Counted from the first letter of the stretch, positions 12,201 to 22,920 are shown. The stretch is 64,000 nt of DNA from Lineus longissimus (GCF_910592395.1 NC_088309.1:22072599-22136598); one strand, 5' to 3'. Made by a program: numbers and translations. Notes: generated by a model from the sequence alone, not told the origin.

Positions 12201-14096
12201 CTGATAGTGTCCGGGATGGAAACATTGTCTGACAGATATCTCGATCGCTATGGTTTACATTTCAGGGTGCACATGTGAAGGTAAAGAGGATAGGAAGATC
12301 CCGTTGTTACGTGAACTATTTGAGGCATTCCCTGATTTGCCTATCAATATAGATATCAAGTTTGAAAGTATGGATCTTATAGAGAGGGTAAGTGGAGGAC
12401 TGTCGGATTGCCATCACTTTGAGAAAAGCCACTTTGATTTTTCCTGGTTAGCAGTATCGACACCAAGTTTTAAAATGTGTTTTTTCTTCATTTCAGGTTA
12501 ATGATTTAATCCAGGAGTTCAACAGAGAACATATAACTGTATGGGGGAATAGAAGCACTAACATTACTAATAAATGCTATAAAATGGTAGGTTTTTACAA
12601 GCAAGGCTTTGATTTGCATGAAATATCTCCTGCATTTCTTCAGGAGGCCATTGATATAGATTGTCACAGGCGTACCTGTCTAGGGCATCTTGAATTCTCA
12701 AGAATAGATGGATCATTTTGCATCTTCTAGATGTTCATGTATGTCCTTCAAAATCATTATCTTCCCTGTTTATTGATTCATATGTTTGTGGTTTTCAGAA
12801 TCCAGATATTCATGTGTTTGTGCCTTTAAAGAAAGTGGTTGGCCTGGTCATAGCATTCTACTTTGGTCTACTTCCATTCATACCACTTAAGGAGGGCTTT
12901 TATGAGATCCCTATGCTTTCAATGTTCAAGAGGTATGTCAAGGTTAAAGTCCACTCATCATGAACTTTGGAGGCGAGAGCCAACTTTATCACCCTCACAG
13001 GGAATTTGTAACTTTTGGGAGATGTTCCCATCACCTTCATCACTGTGAATAATTCTAACTGAGGTCTTCTTCCTGTGCTGTGTGGTGGCTCTTGTTGGTT
13101 GGATTTGTTGCCTCTATTGTCCTGCACCATTCCGGGTTACTGACCGAGTGACTATATCTATGGCCTTTGAGGTGACAGTCCATACCACACCTCCTGGTCA
13201 AATGTAGGTTATACATGTTATGAGTTAGTTTGAACATTTTCAGGCGAGAGAAATTTCCTAATTGGCAAATGAGTCGTACCTTTAGGATTTTGCTGACAGT
13301 AGCAACCAAGTAAGTTCTGATTAATTTGTCAAATTTGTTTTGGCATGTATTTCCTATGAAATATCAGCAACATTTTAGAGTTGATAAATCCAGCGATTAC
13401 CAGTTTGACCTGCAGATAAGAGATCGTTTTGTCAAATGGCAGCAATTGTAATCACGGGTTGCAGCTCTGAGTGTATGAAATTTGGAACTTAAGAAATAGA
13501 GATAAATGTGTCAAGCTCACCTTGCTTTGTTCTTACAGGGTCTAAGACCATATGTTTAGATCAAAGGACTGATGTTGTACGACTTTTGTTCCCTTTCAGT
13601 ATGATACAAAGTAAGGCGATGTTAAAACACCTTCGGGAACGAGGCATTCAGGTAAATGTTATGCCTCTTCTCCTGCGCATTGCAATTATGGGACTGCTAT
13701 AGTGGGTAGGGGCTTATCAGTGTTATTGATACAGTAACTCTGTCTTAGGCCCGAAGGAGGGTTCATCATTTATAACAGAAGCACAGTGGAGGATTTAGGG
13801 GAGGCGCATGAGGCACCTGCGCCCTTTTCGTCAGAGAGCAACGATTATTCAGGGTGCCTCTCCTAGGAAGCCCATACCAGATGCGTGGAAAATGCCTTCG
13901 AGGTTTGGCTCCCCCTTTCCAAAATCCCAGAAAGTTTATAATTGCTCCCCTCTCTTTCTAGGTATACCTGTGGGTCCTGAATGATGAGGAGGAATACGAG
14001 CAAGCATTCAAACTCGGTGCGACCGGAGTCATGACAGATTTCCCAACGAAACTCCGAGATTTCCTCGATAATCACCCCGAGTATATAAAAGAATAA
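296..14096 (+). CDS. GDPD1: glycerophosphodiester phosphodiesterase domain-containing protein 1 (ten exons)
   Basis: Exons: 296-419, 652-694, 10906-11041, 11969-12014, 12266-12387, 12497-12586, 12799-12932, 13244-13309, 13600-13651, 13962-14096. All are bounded by AG/GT and all phases join, giving 948 nt (315 aa); human GDPD1 is about 314 aa. The family (GDPD1/GDE4) is a membrane-anchored, metal-dependent lysophospholipase D that makes lysophosphatidic acid. Visible here: an N-terminal hydrophobic anchor (about residues 2-19) followed by KFPTLLHKKK; the catalytic HRGG (H39, R40), then E66-x-D68 and H81 in VVSHD, the HR...ExD...H signature; then PINIDIK, TVWGN, a second hydrophobic segment around GLLPFIP, and the C-terminal GATGVMTDFPTKL. 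The start is uncertain: in-frame ATGs also occur at 122 and further down. The 296 start was chosen by length and by its fit to the family N-terminus. Intron 2 is 10.2 kb and contains an antisense gene; the other introns are 0.1-0.95 kb. No canonical AATAAA was found close downstream. Confidence 0.93.
2616..8873 (-). CDS. uncharacterised IQ-motif protein nested in the GDPD1 intron
   Basis: The main exon runs 3965-2616. Its acceptor is tttatag (AG at 3967-3966) and it opens with GCT GCC TTC (AAFRGH). It joins in phase 0 to either of two short first exons, 8873-8841 or 5882-5844, giving about 460 or 462 aa. Three IQ (calmodulin-binding) motifs are seen: ATKIQ+AAFRGH across the splice junction (residues 7-22), TTIQKNYRGHKTRK (about 31-45) and RVIQGNYRSYKEQR (about 53-67). 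A basic, tryptophan- and cysteine-containing stretch follows (RPWWKRFCDKCGK). The second half is Glu/Lys/Pro-rich and carries seven short amphipathic motifs of the form F-x-K/R-x-F-x-G-L-F-K (about residues 221, 257, 319, 359, 384, 423, 449), separated by acidic linkers. The protein ends in FKKKE. No transmembrane segment or signal peptide is present, so it is probably cytosolic. A neurogranin-like N-terminal IQ is the only family resemblance I recognise; the rest matches no known protein. Confidence 0.8.
5844..5882 (-). CDS. proximal alternative first exon of the IQ gene (13 codons)
   Basis: An ATG at 5882 opens 13 codons ending ..RAATKIQ, with the donor GTAAAT. It has the same end phase and almost the same last six residues as the exon at 8873. 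The only upstream acceptor-like site (tttgtag) would read into a stop before the ATG if spliced from the distal exon. I therefore read it as an alternative promoter or first exon, not an internal exon. Confidence 0.6.
8841..8873 (-). CDS. distal alternative first exon of the IQ gene (11 codons)
   Basis: An ATG at 8873 opens an 11-codon frame ending ..VAATKIQ, followed by the donor GTTTGT. The last codon is CAG, phase 0, matching the main exon at 3965. Joining completes an IQ motif (KIQAAFRGH). It was found by searching for an exon able to complete the half IQ motif at the start of the main exon. Confidence 0.6.
9262..9283 (+). other. G-run cluster, possible G-quadruplex
   Basis: Four runs of at least three G with spacers of 1, 1 and 4 nt lie in GDPD1 intron 2, upstream (on the minus strand) of the distal IQ first exon. 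No function is shown by sequence. Confidence 0.35.
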
Positions 14097-14581
14097 TAGG
14101 CGTGAACTGTCTGATTGTAGATCTGGATTTAATTCCAAGTGTTGTCTAGTGATGATAGCATGCTATTGACAATATTCTTGTTGGCTAGATAATGTTTAAG
14201 GAATGCTACAAGTAATGGTCACAATGCTTTAACCTGGTGAGGGCAGAATATAGATGGGGCTCTTGTGAGCTAGATAATGTTTTAGGAATACTGCAAGTTA
14301 TAAAAGGCCAGTACATATACATGTAGTATCAAAGCTTTTCAAAAAAGAAAATATATACTCAAGAACAGAAACTGATCACTATGCTATTATTGATCTCCTC
14401 ATAAAATGCTCATCATGAGCTTGCTATCAAATAGTCATTTTTGGAAATTTCTTGGAAACCAACTCTTGTGATACGGGAAGATCTGGACCATTTACGGCTG
14501 TTTTAGGAAGTCTAACTTAAATTACTGTGATACATCATTGACATACATACATGCGTAGAAGTTCTGAGTGGCACTGGTCAA

Positions 14582-14646
14582 GCCTCGAACCCACAACCTG
14601 CCAATCGTAAATTGCGCCTCAGTTCATATAATTGTACCACTTAACC
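14582..14646 (-). repeat. possible tRNA-derived SINE head
   Basis: On the minus strand a box-A-like ggttaagtggtac (14646-14634) is followed about 50 nt later by a box-B-like GGTTCGAGGC (14591-14582), the spacing of a pol III type 2 promoter. No intact cloverleaf or target-site duplication was established. Confidence 0.3.
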
Positions 14647-15120
14647 TTATCAGGGAATGTGTAATGTGGGTCTGAGGTTTTTCCTCCAAACTTTTTGCTC
14701 AGCTAGGAAACATGAATTTTTTTATGAAAGGATTTCGCCTTCTGTGAAATATGTGTCATATACTGGCTTGTTGGGTACTGTAAGTGGAAACTGGGAATAT
14801 TTTGCATGATTTTTGATTTAATGTTTTAGATTTGCGAGAAAAAAACTCTGCGAAAAAGACAATTGAAGTGAAATTCCTGTTGTTCAGTGTTGTCAGAGCG
14901 CAAAATCAAAGCTATGCTGAATTTACGAACTGCAATTGCAGCGTATATTTTCCAGTTTACAATGTGGTATGCGTTGATAATCAGGGTGGGGCAAGATGAA
15001 GTAATCAATTGACTATAAATGTGACATGATATCATGAGGTTATGATATATACCATGTCTTTCTATAAAACTGAATCTTTAAAAGTTTTTTACACAGTTTC
15101 CGTTTAGTTGCTGGTTAGGT

Positions 15121-15508
15121 ATTTCTAATTATTGTGCTGTGGAGAAGGAAAATGCCATGCCCATTCAAAAATTTCGATCATTTTCTGACCAAGTGTATGC
15201 TGTTTGGTTGTGGTCCTATATAATATGTTTAAGGCTTGAGCAAGTGTGGTTTCATTGTATCACTCATGCAACAATTTATTTTTTTTCATAAGTTAACGTA
15301 TCAATTGCTAATTATGATATGTGCTGTGGAGAAGGAAAATGCCATGCCCATTCAAAAATTTCGATCATTTTCTGACCAAGTGTATGCTGTTGGGTTGTGG
15401 TCCTATATAATATGTTTATGGCTTGAGCAAGTGTGGTTTCATTGTATCACTCGTGCAACAATTTTTTTTTCTTCATAAGTCAACGTATCAATTGCTAATT
15501 ATGATAAA
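15121..15508. repeat. 187-bp tandem duplication
   Basis: Two near-identical copies sit head to tail. The word gtgctgtggag begins at 15134 and 15321, and tcaattgctaatt begins at 15301 and 15488, so the period is 187 bp. Copies differ by only a few substitutions and a short T-run change, which suggests recent origin. There is no coding potential shared between copies. Confidence 0.9.
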
Positions 15509-17007
15509 TAATTGCATTCACTTTTATTTAGGTCAGCATACTTTGTACTGTAAATGTTTTTACAATATTGGTGATATATAATCCTTTTAATTTTTAGTAC
15601 ATTTTTCTGTGTGTTAGTTATGTGTTGATCTCAGTCTTAGTCTGCAAAATATGTTAATATCTGTTGCATGTTTTAGTAAATTTCCTCGTAAAAAATAACC
15701 AAGTGTACAATTTGTCCTAAAGGCGGACTATATAGGCAGGAGATGGGGGGGTCAAATTGGTGGTATTTAGGTGACTTATATGCATAGTTCGTGTTTGATT
15801 CAGTGATAAATGTATTCCTCGTACAAGCATGGATAGTTTTGATATTCGGTGAAATAGGAAAGACTCCTGTTGGTAACTTAGTTTAACTCAATCTGACCTA
15901 TCTGGCTCCTGCCTTTAGACCCTTTAAAAGAGCCATTTTCCAGCTGATAACCTGGTATTATGATTTCTAATTTGAACAGAGACTTGACCTGGTGCTGATA
16001 AAGTATTTTTTTCTTCAGCTTTTGTTCGCCATATTGGAAACCAAGCAGTATTATTCATGTAATATTTCGGTCACTGTAAACCTGTAAACCTGTAAACCTT
16101 CCCTTGTAACAGTCTCGTCTGAAGTGCCATCCCCAACAACAGAACATAAGGTCAGTAACCAGCAGTTTCATAAACTGAGTATAACCATCCTGAGGAAATC
16201 ATGGGCTAATGTTCGCGTCTCCAGCTCCGAGATCAGAGATTTAACTGACAACCAAATAGCTTGATGTGCTAGTATTTGCTAGGTTTTCACAACCCTTTTT
16301 AGAGGGAACACAAAATTACCATTTTATGGACAACAGGCTTTAGTGAAATACAGGAAGGTATGCCTGTCTAATCGTTCAATATTGCTGCTTAATAGTGAAC
16401 TGTTTTGCATAGTCCTATTGGAATAGAATCATGTGCTATGAGGACAGGATGTGCAAATGATGTGTTCAGGTGCCAAAGACGCCTAACGCCATTCTGAAAA
16501 AATCCGGATAACTAGGGTCACAGTATCCCAAGCTATATACCGAAGCGTTTCATTGCAAACCCATATAGTCCTATCTGAACTCAAGAAGAGTTATGTTTAC
16601 TCAAAAAGACCTAAAGTGGTTTTAGGTGCTTCTGAATCTTTATGAATAGAATAGATAAAGATCTTGTGAAATATATCTTCTTGTTTTTGTTCGTATTTGT
16701 ATTTTGTCCAGTTTTGACCATTCAAATTGTTCACCGTTCATGGCACCTTGTATCACCTGTTGATCTGCTTTCAACAGTGAAGAACCAGTCACATCCAGCA
16801 GTTCATTATCTGATCATGTGGAGATCAACACTGTCACAACTAGCCTGGCAAGAGGGAGACGCTGCTGCACCAAGGAGAATAAGTTGACTTGCATCCACTT
16901 GTCAGGGGCTGTAGCAAAATTAAAGTAAAGCCAACAGAAAAGAACCCCCTCCCCCTCAGAAACTAAAATATTATGATTTTTGGCTTCACTTTCCAGGCAT
17001 AGCCTTA

Positions 17008-17304
17008 GTGTTGCACCTTTTGACTTTTGGCACTACAAGGAGAGGGCGCCTAGGCGTTGCGAAGGGACCCAAGACAGTAACGCTTTCCGAGAGGCGACAT
17101 GATGATCTCCCCCGATCCACTAAGCCAGATGGTGACATTGTGGTGGACATGGAGATGGAGGAGTGGGACAATACGTCTGCTGACCTGACTGATGAGGTGA
17201 AAACAGTTTCTCTAGAGGGTTTAGCCAAGGACCGATTACCGCACCCCCACCCGCCTTTTTTGAAAGACCCCAACATCAATCCCCACCATCAACAAAGAAC
17301 ATAA
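17008..17304 (+). CDS. possible coding exon, weak EBAG9/RCAS1-like resemblance
   Basis: The frame is open from the acceptor-like ctttccag just upstream (about 16990-16997) to a TAA at 17302-17304. It reads as a short hydrophobic run (ALVLHLLTFG), then TRRGRLG, then an acidic stretch (VDMEMEEWDNTSADL) ending KTVSLEG. This order, a membrane segment, an arginine cluster, an EEW-containing acidic segment and a VK..EG end, recalls the N-terminal part of EBAG9/RCAS1. The identity is weak, and no companion exon (for example the coiled-coil C-terminus) is visible nearby. It could be an exon of an unknown gene or a decayed copy. The frame on the opposite strand over the same bases looks less protein-like. 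Confidence 0.3.
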   Translation: MLHLLTFGTTRRGRLGVAKGPKTVTLSERRHDDLPRSTKPDGDIVVDMEMEEWDNTSADLTDEVKTVSLEGLAKDRLPHPHPPFLKDPNINPHHQQRT

Positions 17305-18272
17305 ATCATATTCATCAGGGAGACCCAACCCAGGCTACTGAAGTAATGGCCTCCCCTCCCCTCACTCGATGAGAAATTTGCCTCATAATACTCGTAAGGA
17401 CATTATCACAACCAGTTCAGCATGGGCAGCCATCATCAAAGTGTCCTTTCTCTGCCATGCAATACTCTCAAAAGTTCAATTGGTTGTGACTTGTTATTCC
17501 ATTCATCACAAAATGATCTTAATGAGGACAATTTCACAACTACAATGCAGGGGTAAAGCCAGTTATAAAGGGTACACCCTGTCACATCCAATTCCTTGTT
17601 GCCCTGTCACATCAACTAGAGCACAACATTGTTAAGGACCACTGTAATAGGAGAGATGAGGGGGTAGGCGAGTGTTCTCCACAGGGTTCTACCAAGGTCG
17701 GGCGCTCGTGGGACCAATAAAGAAGAGGCCAAATTACCAACCGACGAACTACCAACCAGCTTACAGAGTAGAGACTGTTATGTCTCAATTCTCATGTCTC
17801 AAGTACGGTGAACCTGCCAGGCCTGATTTGGTCTGGTTGTGACAGTCTCATCTCGCACACCTCGTTAAACTTCCTTGATACAGATACATTATTCCTCTTA
17901 ATGATTAGATCACCAAGGCTGAGTCAATGATGATCTGGTAACAATACAGACGTGTGATCACAACCTGTCGGCCAGTCACGACCACACATGAGACCAGTTC
18001 GTCCTGTTCAGTGGCGACGCCCCAGCTGTGTCACAACCGATTTCATTTCTAGGGCTGCCACCAGCACTCTTCACGTCTATTTCCGATAAAGTTAAAGACG
18101 GAGTACTTCCGTATCAGGATTTCTCGCCTCGCTACACCGGCCATTGACCGTTTGGTGTATTCTGACCGTACATCCTCCAAGTGTAACAGTTTTAAATGTC
18201 CTATTTGGATAGCATATCTGACGGTACATCCAAGTGTAACATCTTTACATGTCCAAATGGGTAGAATGTCCC
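17305..18272. other. non-coding stretch with a small imperfect repeat
   Basis: No supported gene. An imperfect direct repeat (gtacatcc..caagtgtaaca..atgtcc) occurs at about 18168 and 18222, just before the 84-bp triplication. Confidence 0.5.
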
Positions 18273-18525
18273 GAGGACAAAAGCGTCTATTATGCACTAA
18301 ATCTCTGAGGTATTGAAGGTAATGGGTCGTTGTATATGGAACCATACCGTAATCTGCGAAGACAAAACGTCTATTATGCACTAAATCTCTGAGGTATTGA
18401 AGGTAATGGGTCGTTGTATATAAAACCATACCGTAATCTGCGAGGACAAAAGCGTCTATTATGCACTAAATCTCTGAGGTATTGAAGGTAATGGGTCGTT
18501 GTATATAGAACCATACCGTAATCTG
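18273..18525. repeat. 84/85-bp tandem repeat, three copies
   Basis: Copies start at 18273, 18358 and 18442 with the word gaggacaaaagcgtctatta or a close variant. Each ends accataccgtaatctg. Divergence between copies is a few bases. It lies about 110 bp past the putative polyadenylation signal of the minus-strand pacifastin-type gene. The open frames running through it merely reflect the repeat length. Confidence 0.93.
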
Positions 18526-18631
18526 TCACAAGAATAGGAAAGGACACTTTTCCAGGCGGGGCATTTAAGACTGCCACACCGGGTTGACATAAAAGACATT
18601 TGAAAGACACTACATTTTGAACATACAATTT

Positions 18632-18637
18632 TTTATT
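18632..18637 (-). terminator. polyadenylation signal AATAAA for the pacifastin-type gene
   Basis: tttatt on the plus strand reads AATAAA on the minus strand, about 670 nt after the stop codon at 19308. It is the first canonical signal I saw downstream. Confidence 0.5.
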
Positions 18638-19307
18638 TCTTTACACTTTGTATGAGCGATACTCCTCTGTATTAAACATATGCACAGAGAATAAAAGAAT
18701 ATCAAAACAATGCCTGTACGAACTAGATCCCTCAAATTGAGTACGGCATTTGTATAAGGATACAAAGAACACTTGATTTAATGATGTTCTTCTTAAAGGA
18801 ACATTTCTGAAGGAGAACTTGACCTCTCCAATGACTGGATAGACCTATGAGATGGATGAACCAACACAGCATTTAACCCACATTATACATTAAGAATTAT
18901 TCATCAAAGGAATAGTACGAGTTTGCTATCAGTATCAATTGAGAATTATGATGATATCTCTGGCAGTCACAAAATCCTTATGGATAGTTAACACAGAAAT
19001 GCTTTTAGCGAAAATGATTGATAAGAATTCTAACGACTCATTTGTAACGACGATAGGTACAGTTTGATCCAGATCGAACAAACATGTACATATGACACTT
19101 AAGATTCCAATTTCGAATACTACGATTCACTCGCAATATGTTTACATAAATAAAACCTTAAATGGTTTTTTTCGTGCTTTTGGAATAAAACTTAGCTATT
19201 TATGCTAAATATTTCGCGCAGTCTTAAGATAAGTGAAATGAACACGCTATACGTTTTGGTTAGAATTCTTAACAAACATACCTCGTAATTATTTAATCGC
19301 TGACTCC

Positions 19308-20630
19308 TTATTGTCTGACTTTTGCGGGAAAACAATGTCTCATCGTACATATCTTTCTAAGTCCCGTGCTGCACATGCAGTGGTTGCACCCATCGTATTG
19401 CTGCCGCCCAACGTCCCTCCAAGATGAACAGAAGCCTGTCGGTGCTGGCGTAGTTGGAGCGGCGGTGGCCTTGGTTGTCCTTCTGTCTTTCATAAACGGG
19501 CACATCCTACGCGTACATCCAGCACGACCGATCTGCATACAGCGACACCAGTTACACCCGTCGTAGTACGATTTCCCTATGTCAGCCTGTGTAAGGCAGA
19601 CTTCCGAGGCGGGCCTTGGGCGGACGCGTCTAGGGCGCGCCACTCGGCTGGGTGTGGTGGACCGGGTTGTCCTTTGGCTTCGCGTTGGTCGTATCACTGG
19701 ACAGGCTCTATAAGTACAAGCAGCATTCCCAACACTGAAACACCTACACCAGTTGCATCCGTCGAAATACCTTTTGCCAATGTCTGTCTCAGCTGCACAT
19801 ACTTTTGCTGCTGGAGTGGGTGTGACTCGTCTAATCACTTGGCACCCCCGTTTGGTACAAGCTGCCCGTCCTACACCACTGCACCGGCATCTATTGCACC
19901 CATCGAAGTACCTCATTCCAATGTCTCTATCGGTCTTACAAAACACGGACGGTGGGATTGGCGTGACCCGTTCGAGATATTCTACAGAGGTTTCGGTTGG
20001 CTCTGGAGTAAGAGTTGTCTTTGGGGTGGTAGTTGTCTCTGGCTTTGGAGTAGGAGTGGTTATACCCAATTCCTCTAACGTATCGTGCGTAACAGCCGTA
20101 ACAACTTCAGTCACCTCCGGTGCTTTCGTTGTTGTCGCCTCCTCCGGGTTACCGCATGACGCAGTGGTACATCCAGCAACGTTAGCGGCAACACAGCGAC
20201 AGGCTTTGCAACCATCACTGAATGGCTTCCCCATGTCACCTCTCGTTGAACACTCGGCGACGTTACGGACCAAGACTGTCGTCGACCCAATTGAGACAGG
20301 GGTTCGCTTTGCTCTTACCAGCTTTGGAGCACCAGGGATATTTTCTACGATTGGTACATCTCGCCAGCTTCTTGAAGGAAATCTCTCTGGAAACCGTGGC
20401 CAGCTGCACGCCATTGTGGTACAAATCCAAAACCCACTGCGGGAACACATGCACGTGTTACATCCATCGTCGGACGAGGAACCCGGTTCGCACTGATGAA
20501 GACGGCCAAGGTTTGGATGAAACTTTGACTTCAATTCATCTAGATCTCGGAATCGATGGTCAGCTCCGCTGGCTTGGTGAAGACAACAGGCAAGGAGGCC
20601 TGTCATCAACAACTTTACGAGAAACGACAT
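19308..20630 (-). CDS. secreted protein with six pacifastin-type cysteine domains
   Basis: A single uninterrupted exon of 440 codons. An N-terminal signal peptide is seen (hydrophobic residues 3-22, likely cleaved after ASG). Six domains share the pattern C-x9/13-C-x2-C-x-C-x7-C-x4-C: C47-C75, C127-C159, C231-C263, C278-C310, C345-C377, C401-C433. The DGCN-x-C-x-C core and the C-T-x-x-x-C end are those of pacifastin light-chain inhibitors, best known from arthropods, which trap serine proteases through the residue two after the fifth Cys (P1). Predicted P1 residues here are Thr, Thr, Lys, Tyr, Arg and Met. Domains 2 and 3 are separated by a Thr/Pro-rich, mucin-like linker (about 165-227). RAKR at 106-109 is a furin-type site. 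The role as an inhibitor is inferred from the family. A TATA box lies 71-80 nt upstream of the ATG. Confidence 0.85.
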   Translation of the reverse strand: MSFLVKLLMTGLLACCLHQASGADHRFRDLDELKSKFHPNLGRLHQCEPGSSSDDGCNTCMCSRSGFWICTTMACSWPRFPERFPSRSWRDVPIVENIPGAPKLVRAKRTPVSIGSTTVLVRNVAECSTRGDMGKPFSDGCKACRCVAANVAGCTTASCGNPEEATTTKAPEVTEVVTAVTHDTLEELGITTPTPKPETTTTPKTTLTPEPTETSVEYLERVTPIPPSVFCKTDRDIGMRYFDGCNRCRCSGVGRAACTKRGCQVIRRVTPTPAAKVCAAETDIGKRYFDGCNWCRCFSVGNAACTYRACPVIRPTRSQRTTRSTTPSRVARPRRVRPRPASEVCLTQADIGKSYYDGCNWCRCMQIGRAGCTRRMCPFMKDRRTTKATAAPTTPAPTGFCSSWRDVGRQQYDGCNHCMCSTGLRKICTMRHCFPAKVRQ

Positions 20631-20700
20631 AACTTGAATCGGTGTTTGATCGTTGCAGTAACAAGGTGGATACTAATATGAATTTGGAACAACAAAAGTT

Positions 20701-20710
20701 CCTATTTATA
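20701..20710 (-). promoter_or_regulatory. TATA box of the pacifastin-type gene
   Basis: The plus strand cctatttata reads TATAAATAGG on the minus strand. This matches the TATA consensus and sits 71-80 nt upstream of the ATG at 20630, which predicts transcription starting near 20675 and a 5' UTR of about 45 nt. Confidence 0.75.
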
Positions 20711-22920
20711 CAATCGTGGACCTTGTCTGACGCTTCTGTCTAATCATAAACCGGCTACGGCGGTTTAATACATTAGTAACCTCTCTGTTCCAGATAAACA
20801 AACTTCTTCTAGGAAAGTATGACCCATTTAAACAACGCCGACCAATTACATATTGTAAAGTAGGGCGAATTCCGAATAGTTTAAAAAAGATTAAGAACAA
20901 TCTTGTCCTCATGGATGTCCTGTTGTGCAATCATGCTATGAAATATCTATGCATGGGGGTCCGCAGGAACGGGAGTAGTTTCTTGACTTGGAGAAGCAGA
21001 CGTCATCACGATAAGTGTTCAATGTTTACAACTTGAAATATCAAATACCTTCATTTACTTGACCTTTATTAGATCATAGGCCAAAGAAATATAGTAGTTT
21101 TTTAGTCGCTATGATCGTGTTCTTCTGGGTCCAATGAATCGTCGCCTGCTGGTGTAGCAGAAGAAATGTCCCCCTGGAAAAAGTGTCCATGAAGGATTAT
21201 GATTGTTCTTTAGAGGCCATGACCGTTAATCGCTTAGTGATTAGAGCGCATGATAGAATCATCTGTTCACCGGACATTCTATCCTATGGGACATTTCAAA
21301 CTTCTACACCGGAGTTGATTTTGGTCACCGATAGTTGGTTCTTCGTCCTGACTTCTTCATACTGATTCCAGATTGGTAAAGTTTCTCTAATGGGCGACTG
21401 GTGGGTTTCAACTATTCGTCATATATAGTGACGAAAGAGTTTTACCAAACTATTCGACGCAAGTCAATACCCTGAGCGTCCACAATGGCAGTCACGGTAT
21501 AGCGGACTTGCGTCCGTGATGGACTTGCATTTATGTCACACTATTTTACCAAGAATGTTAAACGATGGCGGAGAAACTAGAAAATCATTCCTGGCCTGAT
21601 GATTAATACTTAAACACGAGTACACTTTTTCTGAAGTGTTTCTATTATCACTATCAGACAATGTGGGTCGTGACGGCATTACTGTCGACGACCGAGTTGG
21701 GACTTTCCCGTGATATCCGGAACGCATGTAAAGGTACTCTTACTTTTTGATCAAATAAATATCGGGTTTTCCCTTCACTTACGGATACTCATGGAATTCA
21801 CGAGGATGTACCGCCCGGTATCATAATGACTTGTGTGACAAGGTTTCCACGATGATCTTGATTCGCACTTCCATGTACTCATTTCGGATTCCCCTATACC
21901 TTTTCATACGAATCTTGACGCATCCATCAGAGAACCCAACCCGGTGATATAGCACGATACGAGACTAGGAATCTTTACCTGATGTTCTCCATATTCCCTA
22001 TTTTTCCCCAGTTGTCCCTTTAGGAACGTTTCCAAAACCAGTAAGAGCGAGTTATTCATGTAGATGTACTAAATTTCAAGGTGGTCCTTTGCTTGACCCA
22101 TCAAGGGTTAACATTCACAAACTGATGAAGAGCTTAGAATTGTATGAATTTTAACTCATAAAGCGTCAAGATGCGTTTTGTAACGATTATGCCAAACACT
22201 GAATATTCTGCAAGCGATTTGGAGCTTGATGTGGGAGTTAAAAAAGATGCACTTGGAAATAAATTTTCCTCAGTTACCCCGTCGATTAGCATCGAGGCGA
22301 TTAGCATCGAGGCATGTAGTTCCTCACAACTCAAGCGTCGACACACCGCTTTGCGAAGATTCTGCGTAGTTAACTCATCAGTTTTGTTGGTATAAATATA
22401 CATGTGAAGTTTACTCTGTAACCCGTCAAGTTAAGTTTGTTTGAAGATTTCATTCAACGCAGTCTTTTGATGCTTTGAAAACCAGTGCCAAGTTTCTTGG
22501 AGTTGGGTGTTTCGTCATCAATCCAAGAAACCAAAGAAGTACATTTAAGTCAAATGCCTCGTAACGTTCAAGCGTGGGAGGCTCTTTACTTCTGCTCTCC
22601 CTGGTATCAATCAAACGTCAAATAGAATCAAGAAGTTAACAGATATCGCGGGGCTTATTTCAGGTTTATACAACAAGAAACTTTGAAAACATCTGAGATA
22701 CGTACAGACTCGTTTGAGTGTGACTTTAAGTCGCTCTTCATGCTCCATGGAACGAACATGCACGCTGGAAGCCATAAAGTCGAACCTTCCTTAATAGCGA
22801 ACACCTCTCTACTGAGCTGAGGACACCGTCACGTTTAGAAAGACTGGGTTTAGTCACAAATTGGTTATTTGTATTGATTTCTTTTAACACGATCCGGACT
22901 TTCAGCAGAGTTCACGATAT
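20711..22920. other. intergenic region between two minus-strand genes
   Basis: No supported gene. A 15-bp duplication (gattagcatcgaggc twice, about 22285-22315) gives rise to overlapping short frames on both strands. The left end contains the promoter region of the pacifastin-type gene. Confidence 0.5.

Larger units (their letters stand above)
14097..17007. other. intergenic region after GDPD1
   Basis: No coding sequence is supported here. The region holds a possible tRNA-derived SINE head (14582-14646), a 187-bp tandem duplication (15121-15508) and a 9-bp microsatellite (taaacctg units near 16076). The GDPD1 3' UTR lies at its left end, without a clear AATAAA. Confidence 0.6.

Noticed and set aside
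18049-18628. 126- and 84-codon minus frames with a repeated 28-residue unit
   Set aside because: Generated by the 84-bp tandem repeat, whose period is close to a multiple of three; one copy has a one-base length change that breaks the frame.
19753-20496. 247-codon frame on the plus strand
   Set aside because: Antisense of the six-domain inhibitor, which has a signal peptide, a cysteine pattern and a TATA box on the minus strand.
22134-22403. Overlapping 74- and 89-codon frames on both strands
   Set aside because: Neither has a signal peptide, domain or splice partner; a 15-bp duplication keeps both open.
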